A stretch of 64,000 nucleotides of DNA from Paludicola sp. MB14-C6 (lineage in GTDB: Bacteria; Bacillota; Clostridia; Oscillospirales; Ruminococcaceae). Location of the stretch: assembly GCF_030908625.1 (NCBI RefSeq), contig NZ_CP133133.1, forward strand, positions 2,873,906-2,937,905, given 5' to 3'. The position numbers and the translations under genes are program-made. Positions within the stretch are counted from its first letter, which is position 1; each line of letters opens with the position of its first letter. Below, one piece after another: positions 8,937-17,185 of the stretch. Under the pieces are notes generated by a model. The model did not search any database. It saw only the letters and a list, made by a program, of their open reading frames with translations, and was not told where the DNA came from.

Positions 8937-9917
8937 ATGATACATTATGCAACAATCGGAACCGGTTGGATAACAGAATCTTTTATACAGGCAGCAAAGC
9001 AAGTAAAAGGCTTATTGCTAACAGCGGTTTATTCCAGAACTCAAGAGCAAGCAAATAAATTTGCAAAGAAATTTAATATAACAAACACCTATACCGATTT
9101 AAATAAGTTAGCGCAAGCATCGGAAATACAAGCAGTTTATATTGCGAGTCCGAATGCATTTCATTATTCGCAAAGCAAGCTAATGTTAGAACATAAAAAA
9201 CACGTAATATGTGAAAAACCTATCACTTGTTCTAAAGAAGAAACCCAAGATTTAATCCGTATTGCCAAAGAAAACAATGTGATTTTTATGGAAGCTATTA
9301 TGCCGATTCATCTCCCACAAATGAAGTTAATACAAGATACAATGAAAAAAATCGGGCGAATTTCAATGGCACGATTTGACTATTCACAATTATCTTCAAA
9401 ATATAAAGCTTTAATAGAAGGCAAACTTCCAAATATTTTTAATATCAATATGAAAACTGGTTGTGTAATGGACATTGGAGTATACTGCTTGTATACAGCT
9501 TTGCATCTGTTTCCTGACTATAACGGTATACAGTCTAATGCAGTTTTATTACCATCAACAATCGATTTGTGTGGCGGCAGTATTTTAAAATATGAGGATA
9601 AACTGGTTCAATTAAGCTATTCCAAAGTAGCAAACGGGTCTGGCTATAGTGAAATTCATGGTGATAAAGGTACCATTCTCATTAAAAAAATATCTACTTT
9701 GCAAGAGATATTGTTAATGCACCCTGACGGTGAAACTGAAATAATATATCAATCCAAAGCAGATATACAGCCTATGCAATATGAGGCTCAACAGTTTTAT
9801 GATTTTATAACAAAATTCAATAGCAATCAAGATTACTATGATTATTGTAATTCGTTAGCAATTAAAGTGAGCGAAACTTTAGCATTGATACGAAACCATA
9901 GTGGTGTCAATTTTTAA
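8937..9917 (+). CDS. Gfo/Idh/MocA-family oxidoreductase
   Basis: The 326-residue protein is an NAD(P)-dependent sugar or cyclitol dehydrogenase-like enzyme. The N-terminal Rossmann fold shows IGTGWITESF near residue 8 and VYSRTQEQANKFA. The family motif VICEKPITCS lies near 93; its Lys-Pro binds the nicotinamide face. The C-terminal alpha/beta domain contains GCVMDIGVYCLYTA, whose Asp normally takes part in catalysis. The ATG follows AAGGGGG by 6 nt. The gene has its own promoter and shares a bidirectional terminator with the convergent AroB-like gene. The substrate cannot be deduced. Confidence 0.9.
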   Translation: MIHYATIGTGWITESFIQAAKQVKGLLLTAVYSRTQEQANKFAKKFNITNTYTDLNKLAQASEIQAVYIASPNAFHYSQSKLMLEHKKHVICEKPITCSKEETQDLIRIAKENNVIFMEAIMPIHLPQMKLIQDTMKKIGRISMARFDYSQLSSKYKALIEGKLPNIFNINMKTGCVMDIGVYCLYTALHLFPDYNGIQSNAVLLPSTIDLCGGSILKYEDKLVQLSYSKVANGSGYSEIHGDKGTILIKKISTLQEILLMHPDGETEIIYQSKADIQPMQYEAQQFYDFITKFNSNQDYYDYCNSLAIKVSETLALIRNHSGVNF

Positions 9918-9930
9918 AAATCAATTTAAT

Positions 9931-9980
9931 AGATATAACATAAACCACCAAACAGAGCGTTTGGTGGTTTTGTTATATCT
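9931..9980. terminator. Bidirectional terminator between convergent genes
   Basis: AGATATAACATAAACCACCAAAC (9931-9953) pairs with GTTTGGTGGTTTTGTTATATCT (9959-9980) with one bulge and an AGAGC loop. Both flanks are A/T rich, so it can serve the oxidoreductase (+) and the AroB-like gene (-). Confidence 0.88.
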
Positions 9981-10019
9981 ATTATTCAATAGTACTTAAT
10001 GTGTTTGATAATATATATT

Positions 10020-11075
10020 TCATTTAAATAAGTCTTCAAAGAAATTTGAAATTTCCTTTCTATTTATTTTATGAATTTGGGGCTTTTGTATTTCTTTTAG
10101 AATAATGATATTTAAAACATCGCCATCAAATTTTTTATCACTCATAATCATTTTCATAAAATAATCATAGGGCAATTCATACTGAACTTGATAATTGATT
10201 TTTTTTAACCGTTCCAATAACATTTGATAAGTACCGGATCTTGTAAGCTGTTTTTGCTCTGAAAGCCTTGTCATCATTGCCATGCCAATAGCCATAGCTT
10301 CGTCAGTACTTACTTTATAATTGGAATGCGTTTCGATTATTTCACCTATTGTGGTTCCGAAGTCTAGTATGAGTGGATTAATAATAGTACTGTTGATAAA
10401 TAAAATGTTATTTTTAATTCGTATAAGTTGTGTTATGTAATTAAGCAATAATTCTGGCTCAGAAGTACTAAGCTGAACAGATAAAACTCTTTTGTCAAAG
10501 ATAAATCCGTATTTAACTGCCTGTGGGCTGATAACATTCTGTTGATATGTCGGCGTGGTGGAAAGAGTATCAATATCAATGAAAACGCTTACGGGAAAAT
10601 GCACCATACCTATTTGATTTATGCGGTATGGTGTGTTGAGATATACAGAACCACCAATGGAATTGTTAATCATACAAGAAAACGTTGTTGGTATGGAAAT
10701 AAAGTTAATTCCTAGATTATAAATTGCAGAAGCATAGCCGGTTATGTCGTGAACTGTTCCCCCGCCCAAAGCGATAACTAAGTCTGATTTTGTAATCATA
10801 TTTATGCTAAAGAATTTGATGATTTGCGACAACATTGTTGGAGTTTTATTTTCTTTACCATGCTGCATAACAAAAATAACAGGGCTGAATCCATATTTTT
10901 CAAGACTTGATATAACTGTATTTAAGTGAATTTTTGCAACAATATCATCTGTTACTATAGCAATTCTTGAGTTGCTATGTTGTGTAGGAATATAAAAGCC
11001 AATATCCCAAAGAAAATTGCTCCCAATAAATACTGTGGATTTTTTGTCTGATCCAACAATAATTTTATTCATCAT
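10020..11075 (-). CDS. Dehydroquinate synthase-like protein lacking metal ligands
   Basis: The 351-residue protein has the dehydroquinate synthase/glycerol dehydrogenase fold. NAD-binding ALGGGTVHDITGYASA (near residue 102) is followed by FISIPTTFSCMINNSIGG, clearly collinear with AroB. The catalytic landmarks are changed. GGK becomes GGS, the glutamate of AEVIKYG is Gln (PQAVKYG), FGHTxGHAIE reads FGTTIGEIIE, and the His of LHGEA reads STDEA. All three metal ligands of classical AroB (Glu, His, His) are therefore absent, so normal dehydroquinate synthesis seems unlikely. GGAGG precedes the tandem ATGs. A diverged paralogue with another role, or a degenerate enzyme, are both possible. Confidence 0.75.
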   Translation of the reverse strand: MMNKIIVGSDKKSTVFIGSNFLWDIGFYIPTQHSNSRIAIVTDDIVAKIHLNTVISSLEKYGFSPVIFVMQHGKENKTPTMLSQIIKFFSINMITKSDLVIALGGGTVHDITGYASAIYNLGINFISIPTTFSCMINNSIGGSVYLNTPYRINQIGMVHFPVSVFIDIDTLSTTPTYQQNVISPQAVKYGFIFDKRVLSVQLSTSEPELLLNYITQLIRIKNNILFINSTIINPLILDFGTTIGEIIETHSNYKVSTDEAMAIGMAMMTRLSEQKQLTRSGTYQMLLERLKKINYQVQYELPYDYFMKMIMSDKKFDGDVLNIIILKEIQKPQIHKINRKEISNFFEDLFK

Positions 11076-11285
11076 GTCAGTGCCTCCAAATTCAGCTGCA
11101 TCAACTTTATAAACATTAAGTAAAATATAGCAAATATACTAATTGTTATTATATCTTATCATTCCTCTAAAGTCAACTAATAGCTTCTAGTGTGTATTTA
11201 ACCAATTTATATTTAAAATCTGTTCTATTTTCATTGAATCGTTCATATTATTCTCCATAAGGACAATCTCAAGGAGGATAAAAGG

Positions 11286-12281
11286 ATGGATGAAAAATAT
11301 ATACAAGCTTTGTTAGGACTCCCCAAAAATATTGCAAGTCTATTGCGAATGATTCCCAATAATGTTCAACAAACAGTAAGGGAAATATGCCTTCGAATCA
11401 ACAAACCATTGGTTTTAGCTACTTTTGAAGGTGATCAGTTTCTAACAAAAAGTGGACAACTTAGCTGTAATTTTCAATCAAATATATATATTGTATCAAA
11501 ACAGGAAATGGAAGAATGCCTACATATTTTAACGGAGTATTCAGTTCATAGCTATATCGATAAAATTAACATGGGCTTTATTACAATCGAAGGTGGGCAT
11601 CGTGCAGGAATTGTAGGAAGCTGTGTTCTTTCGGGGGACAAGATTATTTCCATATCGGATATTAGTTCCATTAACTTAAGAATTGCAAGACAAGTAAAAG
11701 GAGTAGCCAAATCATTAGTGCAGTCTCTTTATAGTAATCGTTTATACTCAACATTAATTGTAGGCGCTCCTGCAAGCGGCAAAACTACATTATTGCGTGA
11801 TTGTACTCGTTTACTGTCTGATGGAATATTAGGTTTTTATATAAAAATCTCTGTAATTGATGAAAGAGGGGAAATAGCAGCAGTTAAAAGCGGAGTACCG
11901 CAAAACGATGTTGGAATAATGACAGACGTATTAGACGGTTATAAAAAAGGTGAAGGGATGACAATTGCAATCCGTTCTATGTCGCCGAAAGCAATTATAT
12001 TAGATGAAATAGGTAGTTATGACGATGCATATTCCATTCGTCAAGGGTTAAACGCAGGTGTTGTCATTATTGCAACTACCCATGCAAGTTCAATGGAAGA
12101 GTTAAGAAGAAAGAAATATATATATGAATTAGTGAACGAGGGTGCATTTGAACGGATTATTTTGTTACATGGCAGTGATAAACCATGTGTTGTAAAAGAG
12201 ATTATTAATATGGAATTATCAGAACAAAACCATATAGCTTCAAACCAAAAGGGAAAGGAGTTTTATGCGTGCTTAAAATAA
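11286..12281 (+). CDS. spoIIIAA: Stage III sporulation protein AA
   Basis: SpoIIIAA is the cytoplasmic secretion-type ATPase of the SpoIIIA-SpoIIQ channel linking mother cell and forespore. The product is 331 residues with Walker A GAPASGKTT near residue 160, an acidic VIDERGEIAA, Walker B AIILDEIG near 237 and ATTHASS near 260. A strong AAGGAGGAT site precedes the ATG. It is the first gene of a complete eight-gene spoIIIA operon and overlaps spoIIIAB by 13 nt. In other species the operon is sigma-E controlled; no convincing sigma-E promoter could be assigned here. Confidence 0.95.
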   Translation: MDEKYIQALLGLPKNIASLLRMIPNNVQQTVREICLRINKPLVLATFEGDQFLTKSGQLSCNFQSNIYIVSKQEMEECLHILTEYSVHSYIDKINMGFITIEGGHRAGIVGSCVLSGDKIISISDISSINLRIARQVKGVAKSLVQSLYSNRLYSTLIVGAPASGKTTLLRDCTRLLSDGILGFYIKISVIDERGEIAAVKSGVPQNDVGIMTDVLDGYKKGEGMTIAIRSMSPKAIILDEIGSYDDAYSIRQGLNAGVVIIATTHASSMEELRRKKYIYELVNEGAFERIILLHGSDKPCVVKEIINMELSEQNHIASNQKGKEFYACLK

Positions 12282-12781
12282 TACTTTGCCCTTTTTTTAT
12301 CTTTGTTGGTGCATATGTTGGATTTGCATTCAGTAAGCGATTTCAAAAGCGAGTGAAACAGCTTGATTTACTAACGATAATGCTCCAACGAATCAGAGTA
12401 TATCTTGAATATGAAAAAACACCTACAAAGCTTCTTATTTCCAAGCTTGCAGAAAGTGAAAGTCTGCAAGAGTTAAGTTTTTTAAGACGCTGTAAGGATA
12501 AGATGGAAACGAACATAAACTTTCCGATTGTATGGCAAGAAAGTTTATCGGAATGTAAACAGCAACTTGCATTAGAACAAGATGATTACACAGCTTTAAA
12601 TCAGTTAACAGAGGTCTTAGGAGTATATGATGCACAAGCACAATTAAGCGGAATATTGGTATTGGAAACAATGATGAAGCAGCAACTGGAAGAGGCAATA
12701 GAACAGAACAAAACAATGGGCAAGCTTTACCGTTCATTAGGAATTTTGAGTGGAATAGCTGCAGCCATATTAGTGATATAA
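12269..12781 (+). CDS. spoIIIAB: Stage III sporulation protein AB
   Basis: The 170-residue protein has one N-terminal (about 3-20) and one C-terminal membrane segment around a helical soluble region, resembling the GspF-like family to which SpoIIIAB belongs. The start is GTG, with AAAGGAG 8 nt upstream inside the 3' end of spoIIIAA, which suggests translational coupling. Conserved stretches include KRVKQLDLLTIMLQRI and the C-terminal YRSLGILSGIAAAI. Its position between AA and AC fixes the identification. Confidence 0.92.
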   Translation: MLKIILCPFFIFVGAYVGFAFSKRFQKRVKQLDLLTIMLQRIRVYLEYEKTPTKLLISKLAESESLQELSFLRRCKDKMETNINFPIVWQESLSECKQQLALEQDDYTALNQLTEVLGVYDAQAQLSGILVLETMMKQQLEEAIEQNKTMGKLYRSLGILSGIAAAILVI

Positions 12782-12795
12782 AGGAGCGAAAAGCA

Positions 12796-12990
12796 ATGGA
12801 TGTAGATTTAATCTTTAAGATAGCTGCTGTAGGTATCATTGTTGCCGTGCTAAATCAATTACTCATTCGTTCTGGAAGAGAAGAGCAAGCAATGATGACA
12901 ACACTTGCGGGTTTAATTGTGGTTTTAATGATGATTATTTATGAAATTAAGGATTTGTTTGATGCTGTAAAAACTCTATTTGGGTTGTAA
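12796..12990 (+). CDS. spoIIIAC: Stage III sporulation protein AC
   Basis: A 64-residue protein with two hydrophobic helices and the family-typical AAVGIIVAVLNQLL and IYEIKDLFDAVKTLFGL. The size matches SpoIIIAC of other species. AAGGAGCG lies before the ATG, and it follows spoIIIAB by 14 bp. Confidence 0.93.
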   Translation: MDVDLIFKIAAVGIIVAVLNQLLIRSGREEQAMMTTLAGLIVVLMMIIYEIKDLFDAVKTLFGL

Positions 12991-13025
12991 TAGAGTGTAA
13001 AAACATAGGTTAAGGATGTGAAAGC

Positions 13026-13421
13026 GTGAATATATACGCAATTATTGGAATTGCAATTGTTTCAACAGCCATTTGTATTTTAATGAAACAATATAAGCCC
13101 GAGTATGCGATGTTGGTGTCTTTAGCCTGTGGGCTCGTCTTATTTGCAATGATACTTGTTAGCTTGGTTCCGGCTTTTGAAGCAATGCAAAGCTTAATGA
13201 AGCGAGCCGCTATAAACAATGAGTATACAAAAGCAATTATTAAAACGTTGGGAGTTTGTTATGTAACTCAGTTAGCGAGTGATAGCTGTCGTGATGCAGG
13301 ACAAACTGCAATAGCAAGTAAAGTTGAACTTTGCGGCAAGGTGTTTATTGTCATTATTTCGTTGCCTTTATTTGAAAATTTAGTTGAGATTGCTTTTAAA
13401 CTCATAAACACGAGTTATTAA
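13026..13421 (+). CDS. spoIIIAD: Stage III sporulation protein AD
   Basis: A 131-residue integral membrane protein with about four hydrophobic segments. The conserved C-terminal half is TLGVCYVTQLASDSCRDAGQTAIASKVEL followed by KVFIVIISLPLFENL (split here for length). GTG start with AAGGATG about 8 nt upstream. Part of the membrane platform of the feeding-tube complex; position between AC and AE is diagnostic. Confidence 0.93.
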   Translation: MNIYAIIGIAIVSTAICILMKQYKPEYAMLVSLACGLVLFAMILVSLVPAFEAMQSLMKRAAINNEYTKAIIKTLGVCYVTQLASDSCRDAGQTAIASKVELCGKVFIVIISLPLFENLVEIAFKLINTSY

Positions 13422-13449
13422 AATGATTTTTGAAAAGCAGGAGGTTTAA

Positions 13450-14646
13450 ATGAAACTCATACATAGAATATTACTTTACAGCGCTTTGCTGATATTGTTT
13501 TTTTCAGTACCTGTTTACGCTGATGATAAGGAAACGAGTGATAATTCGTTAAGCAAACAGGCTCAGCAATCCATGAAGGAATATCAACAGCAATATGATG
13601 AACTGTTAAGTCAAAGTGGAGCAAACGAGTTATTTTCAGCTGTACCGGATGACGCAAAAGACATTTTAGAAAACAATGATATTGATAGTATTGATTCTAA
13701 CAAGTTTTTAAAAATGAATTTTTTTGAGTTCGTTGGAAATCTGTGGGTTACAATAAAGGACTCTCTTGCAAAACCAATACAGATTTTACTTTCAGGTATC
13801 GGCGTAGTGCTTTTATGTGCCCTATTAAATTCATTAAAAACCGGTTTTAATAATGCGGCATATGAAAAGGTGTTTTCTGTAGTATCCGTTATTTGTATTG
13901 CAACAGTAATTATCATTCCGATTGCTCAGTTAATTACCAAAACTGCACAACTGATAAAGCAAGTAAGTAATTTTATGCTAAGTTTCATACCTGTTTATGT
14001 TGGAATCATTACCGCATCGGGTAAGCCTGTGTCTGCAATTTCTTACAACACAGCATTAGTGGCAGTAATTCAGGTAGTATCTCGGATTGCAGCTTCGGTT
14101 TTGGTTCCGTTATTAGCAATTTATCTTGCATTTTGCTTGATTGGATCAGCTTCCACACAAATTAACATAGAAGGAATTGCAAAAACCGTAAAAACAACAG
14201 TTATTGTGATATTAGGTTTCTTGATGACTGTATTTGTTGGCTTATTAACAGTGCAAGGCATTGTAGCAACTGCAACAGATACTGTTTCTATGAAAATTGC
14301 TAAGTTTGGAATCAGTTCCTTTTTACCTGTTGTAGGTGGTGCAATCAGTGAAGCATTAAACTCAGTTCAGGGTTGTATGGGCGTAATCAAGTCGACATTG
14401 GGAAGCTTTGGAATTATAACAATCGTCGCAGCATTTTTACCAAGCATTATAACTATCTTGTTAATGCAGCTTTCTTTAACTATAACAGGTGCAATCAGCG
14501 ATATGCTGGATACACCAAGAATTACTTCACTTATGAAGTCGGCGTCATCAGTATTATCGTTAATACTCGGAATTTTGCTTGTCTTTTTTGTGTTGATTGT
14601 GGTATCTCTAACGATCATGCTTTCTTTAAGCACTGGAGTAAGCTAA
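13450..14646 (+). CDS. spoIIIAE: Stage III sporulation protein AE
   Basis: SpoIIIAE is the large polytopic membrane component of the SpoIIIA channel. The 398-residue protein has a signal-like N-terminal helix (to about residue 24), a soluble region of about 80 residues, and roughly eight membrane segments including FMLSFIPVYVGIITASG and ISSFLPVVGGAISEAL. An AGGAGG site precedes the ATG by 5 nt. It lies 28 bp after spoIIIAD in the same operon. Confidence 0.95.
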   Translation: MKLIHRILLYSALLILFFSVPVYADDKETSDNSLSKQAQQSMKEYQQQYDELLSQSGANELFSAVPDDAKDILENNDIDSIDSNKFLKMNFFEFVGNLWVTIKDSLAKPIQILLSGIGVVLLCALLNSLKTGFNNAAYEKVFSVVSVICIATVIIIPIAQLITKTAQLIKQVSNFMLSFIPVYVGIITASGKPVSAISYNTALVAVIQVVSRIAASVLVPLLAIYLAFCLIGSASTQINIEGIAKTVKTTVIVILGFLMTVFVGLLTVQGIVATATDTVSMKIAKFGISSFLPVVGGAISEALNSVQGCMGVIKSTLGSFGIITIVAAFLPSIITILLMQLSLTITGAISDMLDTPRITSLMKSASSVLSLILGILLVFFVLIVVSLTIMLSLSTGVS

Positions 14647-14752
14647 CTCATTTTTAAAGATAGGCAATAAACCAAGTAAAAAAGTGATGCTCTTTGGAAC
14701 GGTCAAGACCGTTGCCTGTGATACACAGAGTATAAAAAAAGGAGTAATTGAA

Positions 14753-15250
14753 ATGGAAGGAATTCGAACAATTGGAATGTCAATGTGTATTACACTCGTA
14801 GTGACATCTATTTTTTCAATGCTTATACCTGATTCCAAACTAGATAAGGTGTTGAAATTTGCTATAAGTTTATTTTTTCTAACTAGTATTATCTCTCCAT
14901 TTTTTACTTCGAAAATTGATTTTGGTGTGGATTTTAACAATATGGTTATGGAGCAAACCAATACAAAAATGGATAAAGCAGTTGAAGAACAGTTCTTTTC
15001 ACTAGCTCAAAAAAATATAGCAAGTACATTAGAGCGATATTTAAAAAATGAAGAGATTTCAGTAAGAAAAATTGAGGTATTTGTTAATAAAACAGCTGAT
15101 AATAACATATCTATTAGTAAGTTGATGGTTTACATAGATGCAAGTCAAGAAAATAAAGTGAGCAAGATAGAAAGTCTTGTAAAAAGGGAGGTTGGGGTAA
15201 CTCCGAGCATAGTCAAGTTAAACAGCAATCAAGGTAAGGACTCATACTAA
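14753..15250 (+). CDS. spoIIIAF: Stage III sporulation protein AF
   Basis: The 165-residue product has two N-terminal membrane helices (about 6-23 and 32-50) and a C-terminal soluble domain of the ring-forming type seen in SpoIIIAF/AG/AH. The frame is open from 14684, but the ATG at 14753 is chosen because AAAGGAG precedes it and the family N-terminus (short, then hydrophobic) begins there. The 106 bp between AE and this start hold only a weak short hairpin (ACGGTC..GACCGT). A foldback repeat at the 3' boundary separates it from spoIIIAG. Confidence 0.9.
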   Translation: MEGIRTIGMSMCITLVVTSIFSMLIPDSKLDKVLKFAISLFFLTSIISPFFTSKIDFGVDFNNMVMEQTNTKMDKAVEEQFFSLAQKNIASTLERYLKNEEISVRKIEVFVNKTADNNISISKLMVYIDASQENKVSKIESLVKREVGVTPSIVKLNSNQGKDSY

Positions 15251-15293
15251 TTCCCATTAAATTATCACGGATTATTTCAAATGGAATTAGTAT
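15244..15293. repeat. Foldback repeat, 50-bp form, between spoIIIAF and spoIIIAG
   Basis: Perfect 11-bp ends ATACTAATTCC (15244-15254) and GGAATTAGTAT (15283-15293). The interior is also nearly self-complementary (AAATTATC / GATTATTT), so almost the whole 50 bp can fold into one hairpin. Read on the minus strand it matches the start of the 50211 element (ATACTAATT..CATTT..AAATAATCC..GATA). It begins within the last codons of spoIIIAF and ends about 25 nt before the spoIIIAG start. Confidence 0.8.
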
Positions 15294-15317
15294 AACAAAA
15301 ACAAGAGGTGACAAAAA

Positions 15318-15863
15318 ATGAAGTTGACTAATTTAATAAAAGGTGATAAAAAAATTATCATTTTAGTAGTTTTGGGGCTTATCGGTATCGTGCTGATTGG
15401 TTTAACCTCGATTATTCCTCCAAAAGTAAAAACAACGCAAACGAAAGTCCAAGAACAACCAATAAACGACTACAAGAAGAAATTGGAGCAAGAGGTTTTG
15501 AACCTTGTTACATCTATTCATGGAGTCGGCAAAGCAAAAGTTATGGTTACTCTAAAAAACGGTGTTGAGTATGTTTATGTAAAAGAAGAAAAACAGAACA
15601 CCGATACAACAAATGGTGCAGCAGGGACCGAGCAAACTGTTCAGCAACGTGATAATTACGAACAAAAAACCATTATAGTTGAAGACGAAAATGGCAGAAA
15701 AACAGCTTTACTTCGAACAACGCTAGAGCCAACGGTAAAAGGTGTCGTAATCGTTTGTGAAGGAGGAGATGATGTAGCAATTCAACAAGCCGTTACAGAT
15801 GCCGTAAAAACTGCTTTGGGTATCGGTTCAAACAGTGTTTGTGTTTCCAAACTGAATCCATAA
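15318..15863 (+). CDS. spoIIIAG: Stage III sporulation protein AG
   Basis: SpoIIIAG forms the large ring of the channel in the intermembrane space. The 181-residue protein has one N-terminal membrane helix (about 14-32, IIILVVLGLIGIVLIGL). A soluble domain follows with KKLEQEVLNLVTSIHGVGKAKVMVTL, a Thr/Gln/Asn-rich insert, and the C-terminal RTTLEPTVKGVVIVCEGG..VKTALGI (both split or shortened). GAGGTGA precedes the ATG. Foldback repeats lie on both sides of this gene. Confidence 0.94.
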   Translation: MKLTNLIKGDKKIIILVVLGLIGIVLIGLTSIIPPKVKTTQTKVQEQPINDYKKKLEQEVLNLVTSIHGVGKAKVMVTLKNGVEYVYVKEEKQNTDTTNGAAGTEQTVQQRDNYEQKTIIVEDENGRKTALLRTTLEPTVKGVVIVCEGGDDVAIQQAVTDAVKTALGIGSNSVCVSKLNP

Positions 15864-15897
15864 GGCAAGATGGAATAAAAGAAATCAATATAAGGCA

Positions 15898-15945
15898 AAT
15901 ACTCATTTAGAAGAGATGATATTTCTTTTAAAGCAAATTGGTATT
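15898..15945. repeat. Possible foldback repeat between spoIIIAG and spoIIIAH
   Basis: AATACTCATTT (15898-15908) and AAATTGGTATT (15935-15945) are imperfect inverted ends (8 of 11 pair) around 26 bp. A second inverted pair, AAAAGAAAT and ATTTCTTTT, spans 15878-15930. It resembles the 50-bp family but is clearly more diverged. Confidence 0.35.
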
Positions 15946-15963
15946 ACATAGGAGGAATTAGAG

Positions 15964-16668
15964 ATGAAAGCAAACTTTATCATAGGCAAAAAACAAATTA
16001 TTCTAGCTTCATTGGTTCTTATTCTTGGCGTTGCGGTTTATTTGAACTTTGCATTTGCAAATAAAGATTTTGAAGCAACCGACAAATTGCAATCTAATGT
16101 TACAGCAGATAAAGACAAAGTAATTGATGATGCCACAGGTTTAGCAGTTAAAGATGATACAGCTTCTGTAACTGATGTAAAGAAAGATACAGCTTCTAAG
16201 GCTGATACAAAGAAGGATGAAACCAAGAAGGCAAACGCAACAGCAAGTACAGCAGATACAGGTAGCAAAACAAAAACGCTAGGCGATGCACAACTAGTTA
16301 GCGCAAAATCAATTGTTGATGAAAATTATTTTGTAAAAGCAAGACTTTCAAGAACAAAGGCTCGTGATACAGCCATTCAAACAATATCAACGATTCTTGA
16401 CAACGAAAAATTGACAGAGGCGGATAAAAAGCAAGCTTCCGCTAAAGCAATGTCTATTACAGATATTATAGAAGCAGAAACCAACGTTGAGAACATAATT
16501 AAATCCAAAGGCTATGAAGATTGTATCGTTTACTTAACAGCTACAAATGCTACTGTAGTTGTAAAAACAAAAGGTCTTGATCAAAACCAAGCAACGCAGA
16601 TTAAAAATATAATTGTAACCGAAGCAAAAATTAAAGGCGAAAACGTTTCTATAAGCGAAATAAAATAA
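15964..16668 (+). CDS. spoIIIAH: Stage III sporulation protein AH
   Basis: SpoIIIAH is the mother-cell partner of forespore SpoIIQ. The 234-residue product has an N-terminal membrane helix (about 11-28). A long low-complexity Lys/Asp/Thr/Ala linker (about 35-105) contains imperfect repeats such as KKDTASKADTKKDE. The C-terminal YscJ/FliF-like domain starts near KARLSRTKARDTAI. The linker is longer than the folded part needs, as is common in Clostridia. AGGAGGAATTAG precedes the ATG. It is the last spoIIIA gene; a new promoter follows. Confidence 0.93.
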   Translation: MKANFIIGKKQIILASLVLILGVAVYLNFAFANKDFEATDKLQSNVTADKDKVIDDATGLAVKDDTASVTDVKKDTASKADTKKDETKKANATASTADTGSKTKTLGDAQLVSAKSIVDENYFVKARLSRTKARDTAIQTISTILDNEKLTEADKKQASAKAMSITDIIEAETNVENIIKSKGYEDCIVYLTATNATVVVKTKGLDQNQATQIKNIIVTEAKIKGENVSISEIK

Positions 16669-16671
16669 GTG

Positions 16672-16699
16672 TTGTGTCTTGCATATTTTGTGGTATAAT
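16672..16699 (+). promoter_or_regulatory. Promoter upstream of the Asp23-family gene
   Basis: TTGTGT (16672-16677), a 16-bp spacer and extended -10 TGG-TATAAT (16691-16699). It starts just after the spoIIIAH stop, so Asp23 and nusB need not depend on the sporulation operon. Confidence 0.7.
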
Positions 16700-16703
16700 A
16701 TAA

Positions 16704-16728
16704 ATAAGTATATGTCAAGTATACTTAT
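16704..16728. promoter_or_regulatory. Operator-like inverted repeat at the Asp23 transcription start
   Basis: ATAAGTATA (16704-16712) and TATACTTAT (16720-16728) are perfect 9-bp inverted arms 7 bp apart, directly after the -10 box at 16694. The position suits a repressor site or a 5' mRNA hairpin. The binding factor is unknown. Confidence 0.4.
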
Positions 16729-16760
16729 CTTGAAAAGTATGCTGTAACGGAGGCACAAAT

Positions 16761-17114
16761 ATGGATACGAATAAGTCAAAAACACAAAGTAGCTTAAATA
16801 TTTCTGAAGAGGTTGTTTCAATTATTGCGCAAAATGTAATTAAAGAGATTGATGGAGTTCATTCATTATCAATTCTTCCGAGTAAATACAGTGTGCTAAC
16901 AACTCCTTCTGTTGCAAAGTCTGTAAAAATTAACTTAGCTTCAGATACTGCACAAATTGATATTGCAATTGTGGTTGATATGAACCATAAAATCAAAGAT
17001 GTTTGTGAGCAAGTTCAAGTTACTGTGAAAGATCAAGTACAAAACATGACCGGAATTGCGGTTTCAAAGGTCAATGTTTATGTAACAGGTGTACACGTTG
17101 TAAACGAACAATAA
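16761..17114 (+). CDS. Asp23/Gls24-family protein (YqhY-like)
   Basis: The 117-residue protein has the Asp23/Gls24 pattern: LNISEEVVSIIAQNVIKEIDGV at the start (split: ISEEVVSIIA), VKINLASDTAQIDIAIVVD in the centre and VTVKDQVQNMTGIAVSKVNVYV at the end (shortened). Homologues such as YqhY lie beside accBC and nusB in Firmicutes and have been linked to envelope and fatty-acid homeostasis; others are membrane-associated stress proteins. The gene sits directly before nusB. GGAGGC precedes the ATG. The molecular role is not established. Confidence 0.88.
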   Translation: MDTNKSKTQSSLNISEEVVSIIAQNVIKEIDGVHSLSILPSKYSVLTTPSVAKSVKINLASDTAQIDIAIVVDMNHKIKDVCEQVQVTVKDQVQNMTGIAVSKVNVYVTGVHVVNEQ

Positions 17115-17117
17115 ACG

Positions 17118-17153
17118 AAAGCTAACTCTCGAAGGTGATTGAGGGTTAGCTTT
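17118..17153 (+). terminator. Terminator between the Asp23-family gene and nusB
   Basis: AAAGCTAACTCTC (17118-17130) pairs with GAGGGTTAGCTTT (17141-17153), with one G-U pair, followed by TTTTTG. It lies just after the stop; nusB must be reached by read-through or another promoter. Confidence 0.8.
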
Positions 17154-17185
17154 TTGATACTTATAAGGAATGAGGAAATAAAAAT

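Noticed and set aside
11241..11270. Possible sigma-E promoter (GTTCATATT) before spoIIIAA
   Set aside because: The -10 region at the needed distance is poor and the transcript start would fall in the ribosome binding site.
14698..14713. Hairpin ACGGTC-AA-GACCGT upstream of spoIIIAF
   Set aside because: The stem is short with too small a loop and no T-run; it is unlikely to be a terminator.
13457..14961. Several antisense open frames opposite spoIIIAE and spoIIIAF
   Set aside because: They are complementary shadows of the sporulation genes, with no ribosome binding sites and no recognisable products.
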